Below, piece by piece: positions 1-8,874 of a stretch of DNA of 64,000 nucleotides. Source of the DNA: Bacteroidales bacterium UBA6366 (GTDB lineage Bacteria > Bacteroidota > Bacteroidia > Bacteroidales > UBA932); contig DJRG01000042.1 of NCBI GenBank assembly GCA_002438845.1, positions 62,001-126,000 of the forward strand, given 5' to 3'. Within the stretch, counting starts at the first letter, position 1; each line of letters opens with the position of its first letter. The position numbers and the translations under genes are program-made. Below the pieces are notes generated by a model. The model did no database searches. It was not told the origin of the DNA and worked only from the letters and a program-made list of their open reading frames with translations.

Positions 1-1
1 G

Positions 2-484
2 CACACGATGAGCAGAAAGCACGCCGACTTCTGGACGAACGCCGACGAGCCTGACCGGAAGACCAGCTTCAGAGATCTCATCGTCTACCGCCTTGCGGAA
101 ACCGTGCTGATGTGTTCGGAGGCATATTTCCACAAGGGAGACAACACCAACGCCGTGAAATACTTCAACATGACGTACGAACGTGCCGGAAACGACAGAT
201 TCGAAGGGACTCTCACACTTGAGAATATTCTTGATGAATATGCCCGCGAACTCAACTTCGAGGGTGTCAGATGGCCTCTTCTGAAGAGACTCGGACTGCT
301 CGGAGAATATTGTCGGAAATGGGAGGGTGAATCAATGGCCGAGAATCCTTATCTCAACAAGGACTTCACTTTCGCCCGGCAGAACTTTGTCATCGGAAAG
401 CACGAATGCTGGCCGATTCCAAGCAATCAGATACTTCTTATGGGTGGATCCGACGTCTATCCTCAGAACAAAGGCTGGAACTAA
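2..484 (+). CDS. RagB/SusD-family glycan-binding lipoprotein, C-terminal part (5' end outside window)
   Basis: The frame is open from the window edge, so the N-terminus and signal peptide lie outside. The roughly 160 visible residues carry the C-terminal hallmarks of RagB/SusD outer-membrane glycan-binding proteins: the TPR-like helix RLAETVLMCSEAYF, the stretch LDEYARELNFEGVRWPLLKR, and a tail with WPIPSNQ followed by YPQNKGW. SusD proteins sit on the cell surface over a SusC TonB-dependent transporter and hand it oligosaccharides; the susC partner should lie just upstream. The next gene begins about 12 bases downstream on the same strand and encodes a surface lipoprotein, as expected for a polysaccharide-utilisation operon. 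The substrate cannot be read from this fragment. Confidence 0.9.
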   Translation, partial: HTMSRKHADFWTNADEPDRKTSFRDLIVYRLAETVLMCSEAYFHKGDNTNAVKYFNMTYERAGNDRFEGTLTLENILDEYARELNFEGVRWPLLKRLGLLGEYCRKWEGESMAENPYLNKDFTFARQNFVIGKHECWPIPSNQILLMGGSDVYPQNKGWN

Positions 485-496
485 AAACATTTGAAA

Positions 497-2116
497 ATGA
501 AAAGATTTGGACACATCATACTATTTGCCACAGCTGTTTTATCAGCGGCATGTGACAAGGAGGAGACCAAAGAGGATTTCTTCAATATTGATGAGACCGA
601 GGTTCTCCTCACGGACTACAGCTCCGGATCCAAGGACATCCTCCTTGCGACGAACACTGAACCGACAGCGACACTTGAGGAGGTGGCCGAATGGCTGACC
701 GCCGAGATCACGCCGCGCTGTCTTTCGCTCACATATCAGGAGAACACCAGCGAAGAAGACAGGAGCGCCGAGGTTCACATTGCGGCCGGCAGCATCCTTG
801 CCACCGTCACTGTCACTCAGCCTGGTCACAAAAAAGAACCAGATCCGGAACCGGAACCTGAGCCAGATCCTCTCTACAAGGTTCTCGATGTCTGGTATCA
901 GAACGGCCTCCCTGCCGGAATCGTATTCTGGGTTGCCGAGGACGGACAATCCGCGCTTGTCGTAAGCCTTGACAGAACAGCGACAACCGTGGCTTGGTCA
1001 ACTGACGGATCGCATGTGATAGGCACAGGCGAGTCTGACGGAGCCGCCAACACAGCGCTGCTCCGCTCAAGCGAGGAAGCCGCCTCCATTCCAGCCCTCG
1101 AATTCTGTGACGCTCACGGAGATGGGTGGTTCTGGCCGGCGATGGACGAGATGAAGAAATTGTTCGAGGCCTACAACGGCACCGCGTTCGATGCAGCCAC
1201 CGCAGATAAGCCGTCTGCAATCACCCAAGAAGAGAAAGACGCCAGAGCCGCCTTCGAGAAGGCGCTCACCGACAATGGAGGAATCGCACTCAACACCGGC
1301 TCCGAGAACAGCAATGGAGACCAGTATTGGACAAGCACAGAGCAGACGGACGAGAAGACCGGAAAGGTCTATGCTTCGACAATGCGTTTCGGCAAGGTCT
1401 ACGCGTCAACACCGGCCGACCAAATGGGCAAGACAAATGCCTCAAAGAGGTACGTCCGCTGCATGAAGCACGTGAGCGGAGAGCCGGAGAAACCTCTCCA
1501 GACCAAGTTCCCGGTCTACAAGGAAAACGGGAAGAATGTCGGGATCATCTACTGGACATCTGAGGACGGAAAGACATCGAAGGTTCTCAGCCTGACTCGG
1601 TCCGAGGATATTCCATGGTCCAACGCCGCGGCGCCGGCGTTCCTGAATGCGGTCAGCATGGACGACGGGGCCGCCAACACCGCCACGATCAAGGCCAGCG
1701 GCGAGGCCAAGGACATTCCTGCCATAGCGTTCTGCTCAAGTCTGGGCGAGGAATGGTACTGGCCGTCTTTGAACGAGCTTGTCGAGATATTCAATGTCTA
1801 TAACGGAGTCGCATACGACCCTAACGTCAAGTCAAAGGTTCCAGCCGAGATTTCCGACGAGGAGAAAGAAGCCAGAGCCGCGTTCGACCTCTCGCTCACC
1901 ACATACGGAGGCACTGTGATGAACTCCGCGGCGGAGAACAAGAATGGCGAAAGGTACTGGGCCAGCACCGAATTACAGGATGCCAAGGGCACAGCCTACG
2001 GGTCTTTCATGAGGTTCGGCAAGGCCTACATGTCTACCGTGGCCGACACTCCGGGCAAAGGCAAGAGCGGTGACGGGCGTTTTGTCCGCTGCATAAGGAC
2101 AATCAAGAACGATTAA
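497..2116 (+). CDS. Surface lipoprotein: BACON-like domain, Pro-Glu linker, two lectin-like (DUF1566/Lcl-type) repeats
   Basis: A lipoprotein signal (MKRFGHIILFATAVLSAAC, Cys about residue 19) is followed by a beta-rich BACON-like domain to about residue 110, a (PE)n linker, and two copies of one ~200-residue domain. The copies share matching blocks: DGAANTALLRSSEEA against DGAANTATIKASGEA, WFWPAMDEMKKLF against WYWPSLNELVEIF, YWTSTE against YWASTE, and RYVRCMK against RFVRCIR. The WP...YWSSTE...RCV pattern is typical of DUF1566/C-type-lectin-like folds. The position directly after SusD suggests a SusE/SusF-like surface glycan-binding accessory protein; this role is inference. The ATG at 497 is preferred to an in-frame TTG two codons upstream because it gives a cleaner signal peptide. 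Confidence 0.75.
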   Translation: MKRFGHIILFATAVLSAACDKEETKEDFFNIDETEVLLTDYSSGSKDILLATNTEPTATLEEVAEWLTAEITPRCLSLTYQENTSEEDRSAEVHIAAGSILATVTVTQPGHKKEPDPEPEPEPDPLYKVLDVWYQNGLPAGIVFWVAEDGQSALVVSLDRTATTVAWSTDGSHVIGTGESDGAANTALLRSSEEAASIPALEFCDAHGDGWFWPAMDEMKKLFEAYNGTAFDAATADKPSAITQEEKDARAAFEKALTDNGGIALNTGSENSNGDQYWTSTEQTDEKTGKVYASTMRFGKVYASTPADQMGKTNASKRYVRCMKHVSGEPEKPLQTKFPVYKENGKNVGIIYWTSEDGKTSKVLSLTRSEDIPWSNAAAPAFLNAVSMDDGAANTATIKASGEAKDIPAIAFCSSLGEEWYWPSLNELVEIFNVYNGVAYDPNVKSKVPAEISDEEKEARAAFDLSLTTYGGTVMNSAAENKNGERYWASTELQDAKGTAYGSFMRFGKAYMSTVADTPGKGKSGDGRFVRCIRTIKND

Positions 2117-2139
2117 GAAGCTGTTCTGATTTTTGAAAA

Positions 2140-2213
2140 GTGATTGGTACACCAGAAGCCCCTCACGAGTACGAAACCACTTCAAAAAGGTGATTGGTAC
2201 AGTAGAGGGGCTT
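2140..2213. repeat. Direct repeat plus inverted repeat between converging genes
   Basis: GTGATTGGTAC occurs at 2140-2150 and again 50 bases later at 2190-2200. The interval also carries a 9-bp inverted repeat, AAGCCCCTC at 2156-2164 and GAGGGGCTT at 2205-2213. It lies between the end of the glycan-binding lipoprotein and the end of the converging hslR-like gene. It could be a two-way terminator, but the loop of about 40 bases and the nested direct repeat are not typical of one. A remnant of a small mobile element is possible. Confidence 0.5.
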
Positions 2214-2250
2214 ATCTTGTACGGTATTGCCAGAAATCTTCTACGATAGG

Positions 2251-2703
2251 CTAAAGATCTTCATCAGTGAGGCCGAAGCGCTCTGCGATGTCATCGGGGA
2301 TCTCACCGAGGTCGGTGTTGTAATCGATCTCATCCCAAGCCTCTTCCATGGCGCGGCGGTCTTTCTTGGTCGGGCGGCCGGCACCTGGGTCGCGACGGAG
2401 GAAGAATGTCTCTACGGGAGCCTTGAGTTTGTCGATTTCGGATTGAGGGGTCATGTTCTCGGCGTAGTCTGGTACCAGTTTCGCCCCGAGACGGTGATCT
2501 GTCAACCGCTTTATTCTGTATGAATATTGCACCGCTCCCTTACGGATTTCCACCACCTCGCCGACCTTAAGCATTCTGGACGGTTTGGCGTTGACTCCAC
2601 CAATCTTGACCTTGCCACCCTTGCAGGCGTCCGTGGCCTCGGTGCGGGTCTTGAACACCCTGATGGCCCAAAGAACCTTGTCTATTCTTTCAATATCCGC
2701 CAT
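2251..2703 (-). CDS. hslR: S4-domain RNA-binding protein, Hsp15/HslR-like
   Basis: About 150 residues. An S4 RNA-binding domain fills residues 1-70: MADIERIDKVLWAIRVFKTRTEATDACKGGKVKIGGVNAKPS, the pattern of Hsp15. Hsp15 binds free 50S subunits that still carry a nascent peptidyl-tRNA and helps recycle them after heat stress. A charged tail with RRDPGAGRPTKKDRRAM is common in Bacteroidetes homologues. The start at 2703 (gtgaatATGgcg) places the S4 domain at the N-terminus; a start nine codons upstream would reach into the preceding gene. It follows the phosphomannose-isomerase-like gene by about 10 bases and is probably cotranscribed with it. Confidence 0.85.
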   Translation of the reverse strand: MADIERIDKVLWAIRVFKTRTEATDACKGGKVKIGGVNAKPSRMLKVGEVVEIRKGAVQYSYRIKRLTDHRLGAKLVPDYAENMTPQSEIDKLKAPVETFFLRRDPGAGRPTKKDRRAMEEAWDEIDYNTDLGEIPDDIAERFGLTDEDL

Positions 2704-2713
2704 ATTCACAAAC

Positions 2714-3754
2714 CTAACTGTTCCATTCACGAATATGCGGATCCGGAGCCTCGTCCTCGACGAAGGAGCCCGGCTCGACCTCCTGATTCGTGTAGGAGTC
2801 CTTCACAAAACGCTTTTCCACAAGGGCTTCAAGCAGAATTGTCCCACTGGCTGCCGGAATAAGGAAGAAATCGTTCAACTCAGACGGCACAAGGATGGAA
2901 TGCCCTGACTTCAATGAATATGACTCCACATTCTTTGCGCCTTTGTCACTCTCAACCGGAATCTGGACGGTCGCCTCTCCTGAAGCGCAGTAATAGACAG
3001 CAAAACTGCCCGGCTGGTCGGAGAATATGTGAAGTCCGTCCTTCAGATTGAGTTTCGTGACCACAAACTCGGGGCACACAGCCAGTTTGTCTCCAGAGAT
3101 CGGTTCAGGAACATATTTCTTAAAATCAATCAGATCGAAGGCTTCCTCAAGAAGCAGTTCCTCTGAATCAGGTAGTTCCACACCCCAGTTATGGAGATTG
3201 AACACGAGTTCGGAACTCTCGGCGATCTCGACGATCTTTAGCCCGGGACCGGCTGCGAAGACAGTTCCAGGCTTTATCAGAAAAGCTTCGCCCTTATGTG
3301 GCTCGACAATATTCAAGACTTCTTTAACCGTCCCTTCCTGACACCTCGCGTAGAACTCGGAGGGATCGATGTCACGGTTGAAGCCCAGCAGCAACTCAGA
3401 ATCCGGAGCGGCCTCCTGAACGTACCAAAGGGCGGTCTTGCCGAACGAATCGTACCTTTCGGCGGCCACGTCATCAGAAGCGTTCATCTGAAGTGGCTGC
3501 CATGCCTTGACATCCATGACCTTCACCATCACAGGGAACTGAAGCCCGTAAAACTCGAAAACATCGTCTCCGACCACTCTCTCCAGATACGTCCCCATAA
3601 GTTCGCTCAGGGTGTTTCCTCCGAACCAACCATTGTCGATCATCGAATCCTTGAAGCCAAGATCAGCGATCTGATAACTGACGTGCCCCCAAGGCACATC
3701 TGCCCCCTCATCCACAAATCTAAGCGGGTAGAGTTTCCTATTATTGTCTTCCAT
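2714..3754 (-). CDS. Phosphomannose-isomerase-like protein lacking the zinc ligands (probable pseudoenzyme)
   Basis: Length (346 aa) and block order match type I mannose-6-phosphate isomerases of the Bacillus ManA group: VMVKVMDVKAWQPLQMNASDD, SFGKTALWYVQEA, LIKPGTVFAAGPGLKIVEIAESS. Family consensus at these blocks is QVHPND, GKTEMW and GTVHAIGPG, where His, Glu and His bind the metal. Here they read Asn, Ala and Phe, so none of the three ligands remains. The fold looks intact, with no frameshift, so the gene is probably maintained for a non-catalytic role such as sugar-phosphate binding. It starts 19 bases after the GH31 gene and runs straight into the S4-domain gene, forming one operon. Catalysis is unlikely; any sensing role is inference. 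Confidence 0.75.
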   Translation of the reverse strand: MEDNNRKLYPLRFVDEGADVPWGHVSYQIADLGFKDSMIDNGWFGGNTLSELMGTYLERVVGDDVFEFYGLQFPVMVKVMDVKAWQPLQMNASDDVAAERYDSFGKTALWYVQEAAPDSELLLGFNRDIDPSEFYARCQEGTVKEVLNIVEPHKGEAFLIKPGTVFAAGPGLKIVEIAESSELVFNLHNWGVELPDSEELLLEEAFDLIDFKKYVPEPISGDKLAVCPEFVVTKLNLKDGLHIFSDQPGSFAVYYCASGEATVQIPVESDKGAKNVESYSLKSGHSILVPSELNDFFLIPAASGTILLEALVEKRFVKDSYTNQEVEPGSFVEDEAPDPHIREWNS

Positions 3755-3772
3755 ATTCTTGAATATAATTCA

Positions 3773-6511
3773 CTATTCCGCACCGACCTGCGCCTTGACC
3801 TTGGCCACGAAATCAGCCGGAATCTTTTCATAATTAGCGAAATCAGCGATAAGCGACGCCGTGTCAATCTTCTCCAGATACTTTCCTGCATTCTGAGGGT
3901 CCTCGTTAATGAAGCTGGCGCATTGCGCGAGGGCAAGGAACGGATCCGGAAGCATCATGTAGGCATCTACATATTTCCCGAAAATCAACTTGGCCTCAGG
4001 GGTGATGTCCATCATTCTGTGCATCAAGCATTTCTTTCCGTTCAGAAGATCGCGGTGCGAGGCGGAATATTCATTGAAAGAGAACTCAATCACAAGTTCT
4101 TCGGAGGCTGGTGTCTCCGGGAGGTAGAGGACAGCGGAGAGATCCGCTCCTTCGTACCCCCACTCGGCATTCTTTCCGGACACTTCCGCATTGTCGGCGG
4201 CGAAGCGGGAATATGGCACCTCAACACCATTCACCGTCACCTTCTCAGGAGCGAAAACACCTGCGAGAACAACCTGCACACGACGGTCATGGTCTATTCC
4301 GCGGTAATTTCCATGACGAGGGGCGACAGTGATTCTCAGTGAAGAAGCATCGGAAACCTTGCGGACAAGTGTGGTGGCATATTCAGTGCAGTACGCCTGC
4401 GTCGCGCCATCGTCCTCATAGACGGAAACTGTGCTCTCGCCATCGCCCGGAGCCACAAAGAGTTTCAACGTGTTATCCTTTTCCTGAAGCGACTTGATCT
4501 TGTCCGAGGCCATGGGAATGACGGCACCAGCCTTGATGTAGTACGGGTTCTCGCTGACAGTATATTCCAAAGTGTCAACCTGGCCTCCTTTGAAGAGCGT
4601 TCCGGTGGCCGCATCGTACCAATCGTTGCCCTCCGGGAACCACATCACACGTTTGGCAAGTCCCGTCACTGAATCCGAAGGTTCGCAGACAACGGTCGCA
4701 AGGATGTCATTTCCAAAGAGATACTCCTGAGTGAAATCGTAGGCATGAGGCGCTTCTGGATATTCATAATAAAGAGGGCGACACATCGAGATGCCAGTGT
4801 CGTAGGCCTCGCGGGCGGCACCATAGATGTACGGTGAGAGGTCGTAGCGAAGTCTGACTGCCGCGCGCATCGCATCAAAATGATCCGGGAACACCCAGAA
4901 CCGCTTCTCCATCGTCAAGTCCTTGGTAGAATGGGTCTTGAATATAGGAGTGAACACCCCGGACTGGAGCCACCTGGTGTACATCTCCGGGTCGGTCGCC
5001 TTGACCCCCTTAGGCTGGAGGTGGCCTCCGATGTCATGTCCCCAGTAACCGTACCCCACATTGGACGCTGTGGCAGTGAAATATGGCAGATAGCCGAGCA
5101 CCCGCCACGATGCAATGCAGTCACCGGAGAAGCCGATCTGGTAGCGGTGGCTTCCTATGCCTCCCCAACGATGGTAGATCATCGGACGGCGGGCGTATAT
5201 TCCCTGATCGGCGGACTGGCGCACCATGTCATTGAAGAAGGTGTAGTTCAGCCAGAAAGTGTTGTTGAGTCCGGGAATATACTTGCTGAACTTCCACTGC
5301 TGCCAGTCAAGCCACCAGAAGTCAACTCCCTGACGCTCGAACGGACGGATAACGGAGTTGAAATAGGCGTCAGCCCAGTTGATGTCATCCATCCGGAACG
5401 GCACCGGAGCCTTGCTTCCGTCCGGATTGAGGTAGCCTTTCGGGCCGTCATATTCATCAGTTCTTGAGAGATAGTCTTTGACGAAGCGGTCGTAAGGCTC
5501 CTCGTAAGGTTGGATTCCAGATGCTGGGTGAAGGTTCAGCGTTGTCTTAAGTCCAAGATTGTGAAGGTCTTGGAGACAGTTAGCCGGATTAGGGAAAAGC
5601 TTCTTCTGCCAAGTGTAGCCCGTCCAGCCGATCCGCTGGCCGAACTCATCCTTAGGAGCGTTGCGCTTTCTCAGAGACCACGTCTCGTGCCAGTCCATGT
5701 CCAAAACCATCACGTCTATCGGGATGTCAAGCGAACGGATCTCCTTTCCGAGCCCGACAAACTCGAAGTCTGAATATTGCCAGAAACGGCACCACCAATA
5801 GCCAAGGGCATATTTCGGAGGCATCGGGATGCGCCCTCCGATCTTGGTGAAATCCGAGACAGCGGCCTTGTAGTCGTGGCCGTAGGCGAACAGGTATAGA
5901 TCCTGCCTGTCTGTGGAATCGCGGTCGGCCACCCAAAGTTTCCAATCCGAGTCAACCGGCACAAACACCTGTCTATCAGACTCCTCAAGAACCGCCCAGC
6001 CGTCCCGAGAGACAACGCCTTTGTCGTACGGCTCTTTGGTCTTGACGCCATCACAGCCGTCAAGGGTTCTCGTGGTGCCAAGTAGGTTGCCGCTGTCATC
6101 CATTCCAGGATGCCAAGCCACCGTTTTGACGCCCTTCCTTGCGGTGGGATCCACCATCCGGAACGTCACACTCAAATTCTTCCCGTCGAATTTATCGTTT
6201 CCTGAATATGTCAGAGTAAGATCCGAGGTCTTGATTGTCAGCTTTTTGCCAGCTTTTCTGACCGTATAGGCAGGAACAGGCAGTTTCCTGTTGACCACAC
6301 CGAGGGTTGCCCTGTCCTCAAACTTTCCGTCAGCCGCCCATTCCATGCGCACCAGCCGGCTCTCCAGCACCGTGAACCTTGCGTTGTCCGAAACGACAAC
6401 AGCCCTTGGATCAGCCACCGGATCATCAACTACCCCCTGCGCCGAAGCCGAAAGCAACACCGAAAAGCACAATGCACAGATAGCCAAGCATTTCATAATG
6501 ACACGTCTCAT
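3773..6511 (-). CDS. Secreted glycoside hydrolase family 31 (alpha-glucosidase/alpha-xylosidase type)
   Basis: About 912 residues with a signal peptide (MRRVIMKCLAICALCFSVLLSASAQG). The (beta/alpha)8 barrel is recognisable from ALGYWWCRFWQYSDFEF through VMVLDMDWHETW. The nucleophile Asp lies in GVDFWWLDWQQW and the acid/base Asp in FSGDCIASW, matching the GH31 pair. GYGYWGHDIGGHLQ is also typical. A C-terminal beta domain is followed by about 100 extra residues of helical character. It probably releases alpha-linked glucose or xylose from glycans in the periplasm or at the surface. ATG 6511 is chosen because it lies about 23 bases after a TAnnTTTG promoter; ATG 6496 is an alternative. It leads an operon with the isomerase-like and S4 genes. 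Confidence 0.9.
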   Translation of the reverse strand: MRRVIMKCLAICALCFSVLLSASAQGVVDDPVADPRAVVVSDNARFTVLESRLVRMEWAADGKFEDRATLGVVNRKLPVPAYTVRKAGKKLTIKTSDLTLTYSGNDKFDGKNLSVTFRMVDPTARKGVKTVAWHPGMDDSGNLLGTTRTLDGCDGVKTKEPYDKGVVSRDGWAVLEESDRQVFVPVDSDWKLWVADRDSTDRQDLYLFAYGHDYKAAVSDFTKIGGRIPMPPKYALGYWWCRFWQYSDFEFVGLGKEIRSLDIPIDVMVLDMDWHETWSLRKRNAPKDEFGQRIGWTGYTWQKKLFPNPANCLQDLHNLGLKTTLNLHPASGIQPYEEPYDRFVKDYLSRTDEYDGPKGYLNPDGSKAPVPFRMDDINWADAYFNSVIRPFERQGVDFWWLDWQQWKFSKYIPGLNNTFWLNYTFFNDMVRQSADQGIYARRPMIYHRWGGIGSHRYQIGFSGDCIASWRVLGYLPYFTATASNVGYGYWGHDIGGHLQPKGVKATDPEMYTRWLQSGVFTPIFKTHSTKDLTMEKRFWVFPDHFDAMRAAVRLRYDLSPYIYGAAREAYDTGISMCRPLYYEYPEAPHAYDFTQEYLFGNDILATVVCEPSDSVTGLAKRVMWFPEGNDWYDAATGTLFKGGQVDTLEYTVSENPYYIKAGAVIPMASDKIKSLQEKDNTLKLFVAPGDGESTVSVYEDDGATQAYCTEYATTLVRKVSDASSLRITVAPRHGNYRGIDHDRRVQVVLAGVFAPEKVTVNGVEVPYSRFAADNAEVSGKNAEWGYEGADLSAVLYLPETPASEELVIEFSFNEYSASHRDLLNGKKCLMHRMMDITPEAKLIFGKYVDAYMMLPDPFLALAQCASFINEDPQNAGKYLEKIDTASLIADFANYEKIPADFVAKVKAQVGAE

Positions 6512-6533
6512 AGTCTGAATGAATATTTTCGTA

Positions 6534-6541
6534 CAAATATA
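6534..6541 (-). promoter_or_regulatory. Bacteroidetes-type -7 element for the GH31 operon
   Basis: On the minus strand the sequence reads TATATTTG, matching TAnnTTTG, 23 bases before the chosen GH31 start. Confidence 0.6.
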
Positions 6542-6545
6542 ATCA

Positions 6546-6576
6546 AAAAAGCGGACACCCATTGCTCAGTGTCCGT
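6546..6576 (-). terminator. Rho-independent terminator, leftward
   Basis: CGGACAC (6552-6558) and GTGTCCG (6569-6575) form a 7-bp stem; reading leftward it is followed by a run of Ts. It would end leftward transcription coming through the remnant region from recJ, just before the GH31 promoter. Confidence 0.6.
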
Positions 6577-6595
6577 GTTGTTATTATAACGGCAA

Positions 6596-6760
6596 CCGCA
6601 TAGAATCCCTGATGCAGGCCCGCTCCCCACAGTACCTCGCAACCGCCCACCACATCATCGACATTGACGGCCTGACCTTCGCCCAAATCGCCACGCTCAT
6701 CAAAGAGACCGTGGAACACAACATCTTAAATATCAAACAACGAGGCATTCACCTTTAGTT
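6596..6760 (+). pseudogene. Short coding remnant, possibly the C-terminus of a shikimate-kinase-like protein
   Basis: A frame ending at the TAG near 6760 reads IESLMQARSPQYLATAHHII and then DIDGLTFAQIATLIKETVEHN. A block of the form R-P-x-Y-x-x-A-x-x-x-I-D-x-D is reminiscent of the C-terminus of shikimate kinases. No start codon or N-terminal domain (P-loop) is present, so if genuine it is a fragment. The identification is weak. Confidence 0.25.
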
Positions 6761-6775
6761 AATATCGGCTAACGG

Positions 6776-7138
6776 ATGCAGTCATTCATGGCAGGAATTC
6801 CTTATGACTTGGAGAACAAGACTGAGAAGCATTTCCAGACAATTATCTATCTTGTTTTCTCACTGCTCCGCTATTATATTCACAGCGAGGTGAAATCCGC
6901 CATCGGCCGGGCGGACACGGTCTGCCGCACACAGGACTGCGTCTATGTCTTTGAGTTCAAGGTGGACAGCTCCGCGGAAGTCGCCTTGAAGCAGATAGAC
7001 GATAAAGGATACCTTATCCCTTACAAGTTTGACACAACCAATGCCGCAAACAAAATGCGCCTGCTGAAAATCGGAGTGAATATCTCAACCGAAACCCGCA
7101 CCATCGAGGGCTGGGAAATCGAAGAGGCATATTCCTAA
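6776..7138 (+). pseudogene. Remnant of an AAA-ATPase/PD-(D/E)XK nuclease-superfamily protein (DUF1703-type C-terminus)
   Basis: The 120 residues match only the C-terminal nuclease-like part of a Bacteroidetes protein family normally about 500 residues long, with an N-terminal AAA-ATPase-like domain. Recognisable pieces are NKTEKHFQTIIYLVFSLLRYY, VKSAIGRADTV and VYVFEFKVDSSAEVALKQID, where GRAD and EFKVD correspond to the PD-(D/E)XK core. The AAA part is missing and an in-frame TAA stands directly before the first ATG. It ends by overlapping the end of recJ by a few bases. It is best read as debris from a family usually found in many copies in these genomes; expression of the fragment cannot be excluded. 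Confidence 0.65.
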
Positions 7139-8868
7139 ATGAACTCGTCGCGCTCCTTGATGTCTTTGATGCGGAGCTGGAGAGTGGTGTTGCCTCGGTA
7201 GTAGTTCTCGACGATGGAGTAGCAGATGTCGAATGGATTGCCGGCCTTGATGTAGTCGTAGAACTCGGCCATGTTGAAGGCGATGGCGGGAATTTGGTGG
7301 AACGGCTGCTTCTCGTCGATGAGGTCCAGTTTCATGTGGACACCACCGGCTCCCACTTTACGGCCGTTGCCGCCGTCGGAGACGTTCTCGGTCAGGAAGA
7401 CAGGATTGGTGTTGCCTGGGCCGAACGGCTGGAACTGCTTCAGAAGACGAAAGAATTTCGGAGTGATCTGGCTGAATTCCAACTTGGCGTCGATGTCGGT
7501 CATCGGGGTGAGCATCTCCTCGGTGATCTTTTCGGAGATGAACTTGTCAATCCTGCTGACGAACTCCTCCAGATTACCCTCCTTCAGGGTAAGGCCGGCC
7601 GCATAGACGTGTCCCCCGAAGTTCTCAAGCAGGTCAGCGCAACTCTCTATGGCCTCATAGAGGTCGAAACCGGCGACACTTCGGGCAGATCCGGTGATGA
7701 ATCCGTTCGATTTTGTCAGCACGATAGTCGGCTTGTAGAACGCCTCGACAAGCCGTGAGGCCACAATTCCGACAACGCCCTTGTTCCAAGTCGGATTGTA
7801 AACTATCGTAGCGGCGTCTGTTGACAACGCCGAACCGTTCTGGACCATCTCAAGGGCCTCCTGGGTGATCTCGCGGTCGATGCTCTTGCGGTCGTTGTTG
7901 TTGTCGTTGATCTTCTCGCCGATCATTGTGGCGGTGTGGTCGTCAGAAGCGGTCAAGAGTTCAACGGCCAAACGACCGGTCTCCATTCTTCCGGCGGCGT
8001 TGATCCTCGGGCCGATCTTGAACACGATGTCGTCAATCGTAAGATGGCCAAGTTCCAGTTTTGAGAGCGTCGCCATAGCGTGAAGACCCTTGCGTGGATT
8101 CTCATTCAACTGCTTGAGGCCGAAGTGAGCCAGAACCCTGTTCTCCCCCACCATCGTCACGAGATCCGCCGCGATGCTCACCACAAGAAGATCCAGCAGC
8201 GGAATCAAAGTCTCGAACGGAATGCCGTATTTCAGAGAATATGCCTGCACAAGTTTGAAACCGACTCCACAGCCGCTCAGGTCATCGAACGGATAGGTGT
8301 CATCCTCACGCTTTGGATCCAGTACAGCCACAGCTGGCGGAAGCGTGTCCTCCGGAAGATGGTGGTCACAGATGATCACATCGATTCCCTTCGTGGCGGA
8401 ATATTCAACCTTCTCGTTGGCCTTGATGCCGCAGTCCAAAGTGATGATCAGCCCGAAACCGTTATCCCCCGCCCAGTCGATGCCCTTGTAGGACACGCCG
8501 TAGCCCTCATCATAGCGGTCAGGAATGTAAAAATCCACCTTCGAGGAATACCTTCTAAGGAATGAATATACCAGCGAGACGGCGGTCGTGCCATCCACGT
8601 CGTAGTCGCCATAGACAAGAATCTTCTCCTCACTCGTGATCGCTTTGCGGACCCTTTCTACGGCCACGTCCATATCCTTCATCAGGAACGGGTCGTGCAA
8701 GTCGTTAAGGCTCGGACGGAAAAACGAGCGCGCCTGCTCGAAAGTCTCGACCCCCCTCTTGACAAGAAGGTCAGCGAGAACCCGGTCAATGCCCAGTTCG
8801 GCGGAAAGCCTTCCCACTTTCTCCGGATCAGCCGGTTCCTTCAAAATCCATTTGCGCTCTTTTCCCAT
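7135..8868 (-). CDS. recJ: Single-stranded-DNA-specific exonuclease RecJ
   Basis: About 577 residues, normal for RecJ. The DHH phosphoesterase motifs are intact: VYGDYDVDGTTAVSLVYSF, LIITLDCGIKANEKV, DVIICDHHLP and the DHHA1 motif region with GGHVYAAGL. RecJ is a 5'-3' exonuclease acting on single-stranded DNA in recombination and mismatch repair. The start at 8868 (MGKERKW) is preferred over a codon nine bases upstream. A TAnnTTTG element lies only 7-14 bases before it, so the mRNA may have little or no leader. It is divergent from lysS. Confidence 0.95.
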   Translation of the reverse strand: MGKERKWILKEPADPEKVGRLSAELGIDRVLADLLVKRGVETFEQARSFFRPSLNDLHDPFLMKDMDVAVERVRKAITSEEKILVYGDYDVDGTTAVSLVYSFLRRYSSKVDFYIPDRYDEGYGVSYKGIDWAGDNGFGLIITLDCGIKANEKVEYSATKGIDVIICDHHLPEDTLPPAVAVLDPKREDDTYPFDDLSGCGVGFKLVQAYSLKYGIPFETLIPLLDLLVVSIAADLVTMVGENRVLAHFGLKQLNENPRKGLHAMATLSKLELGHLTIDDIVFKIGPRINAAGRMETGRLAVELLTASDDHTATMIGEKINDNNNDRKSIDREITQEALEMVQNGSALSTDAATIVYNPTWNKGVVGIVASRLVEAFYKPTIVLTKSNGFITGSARSVAGFDLYEAIESCADLLENFGGHVYAAGLTLKEGNLEEFVSRIDKFISEKITEEMLTPMTDIDAKLEFSQITPKFFRLLKQFQPFGPGNTNPVFLTENVSDGGNGRKVGAGGVHMKLDLIDEKQPFHQIPAIAFNMAEFYDYIKAGNPFDICYSIVENYYRGNTTLQLRIKDIKERDEFI

Positions 8869-8874
8869 AATAGA

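Noticed and set aside
3296..4342. Long plus-strand open frame of 348 codons opposite the isomerase and GH31 genes
   Set aside because: It lies fully antisense to two well-recognised genes, and its translation shows no family resemblance.
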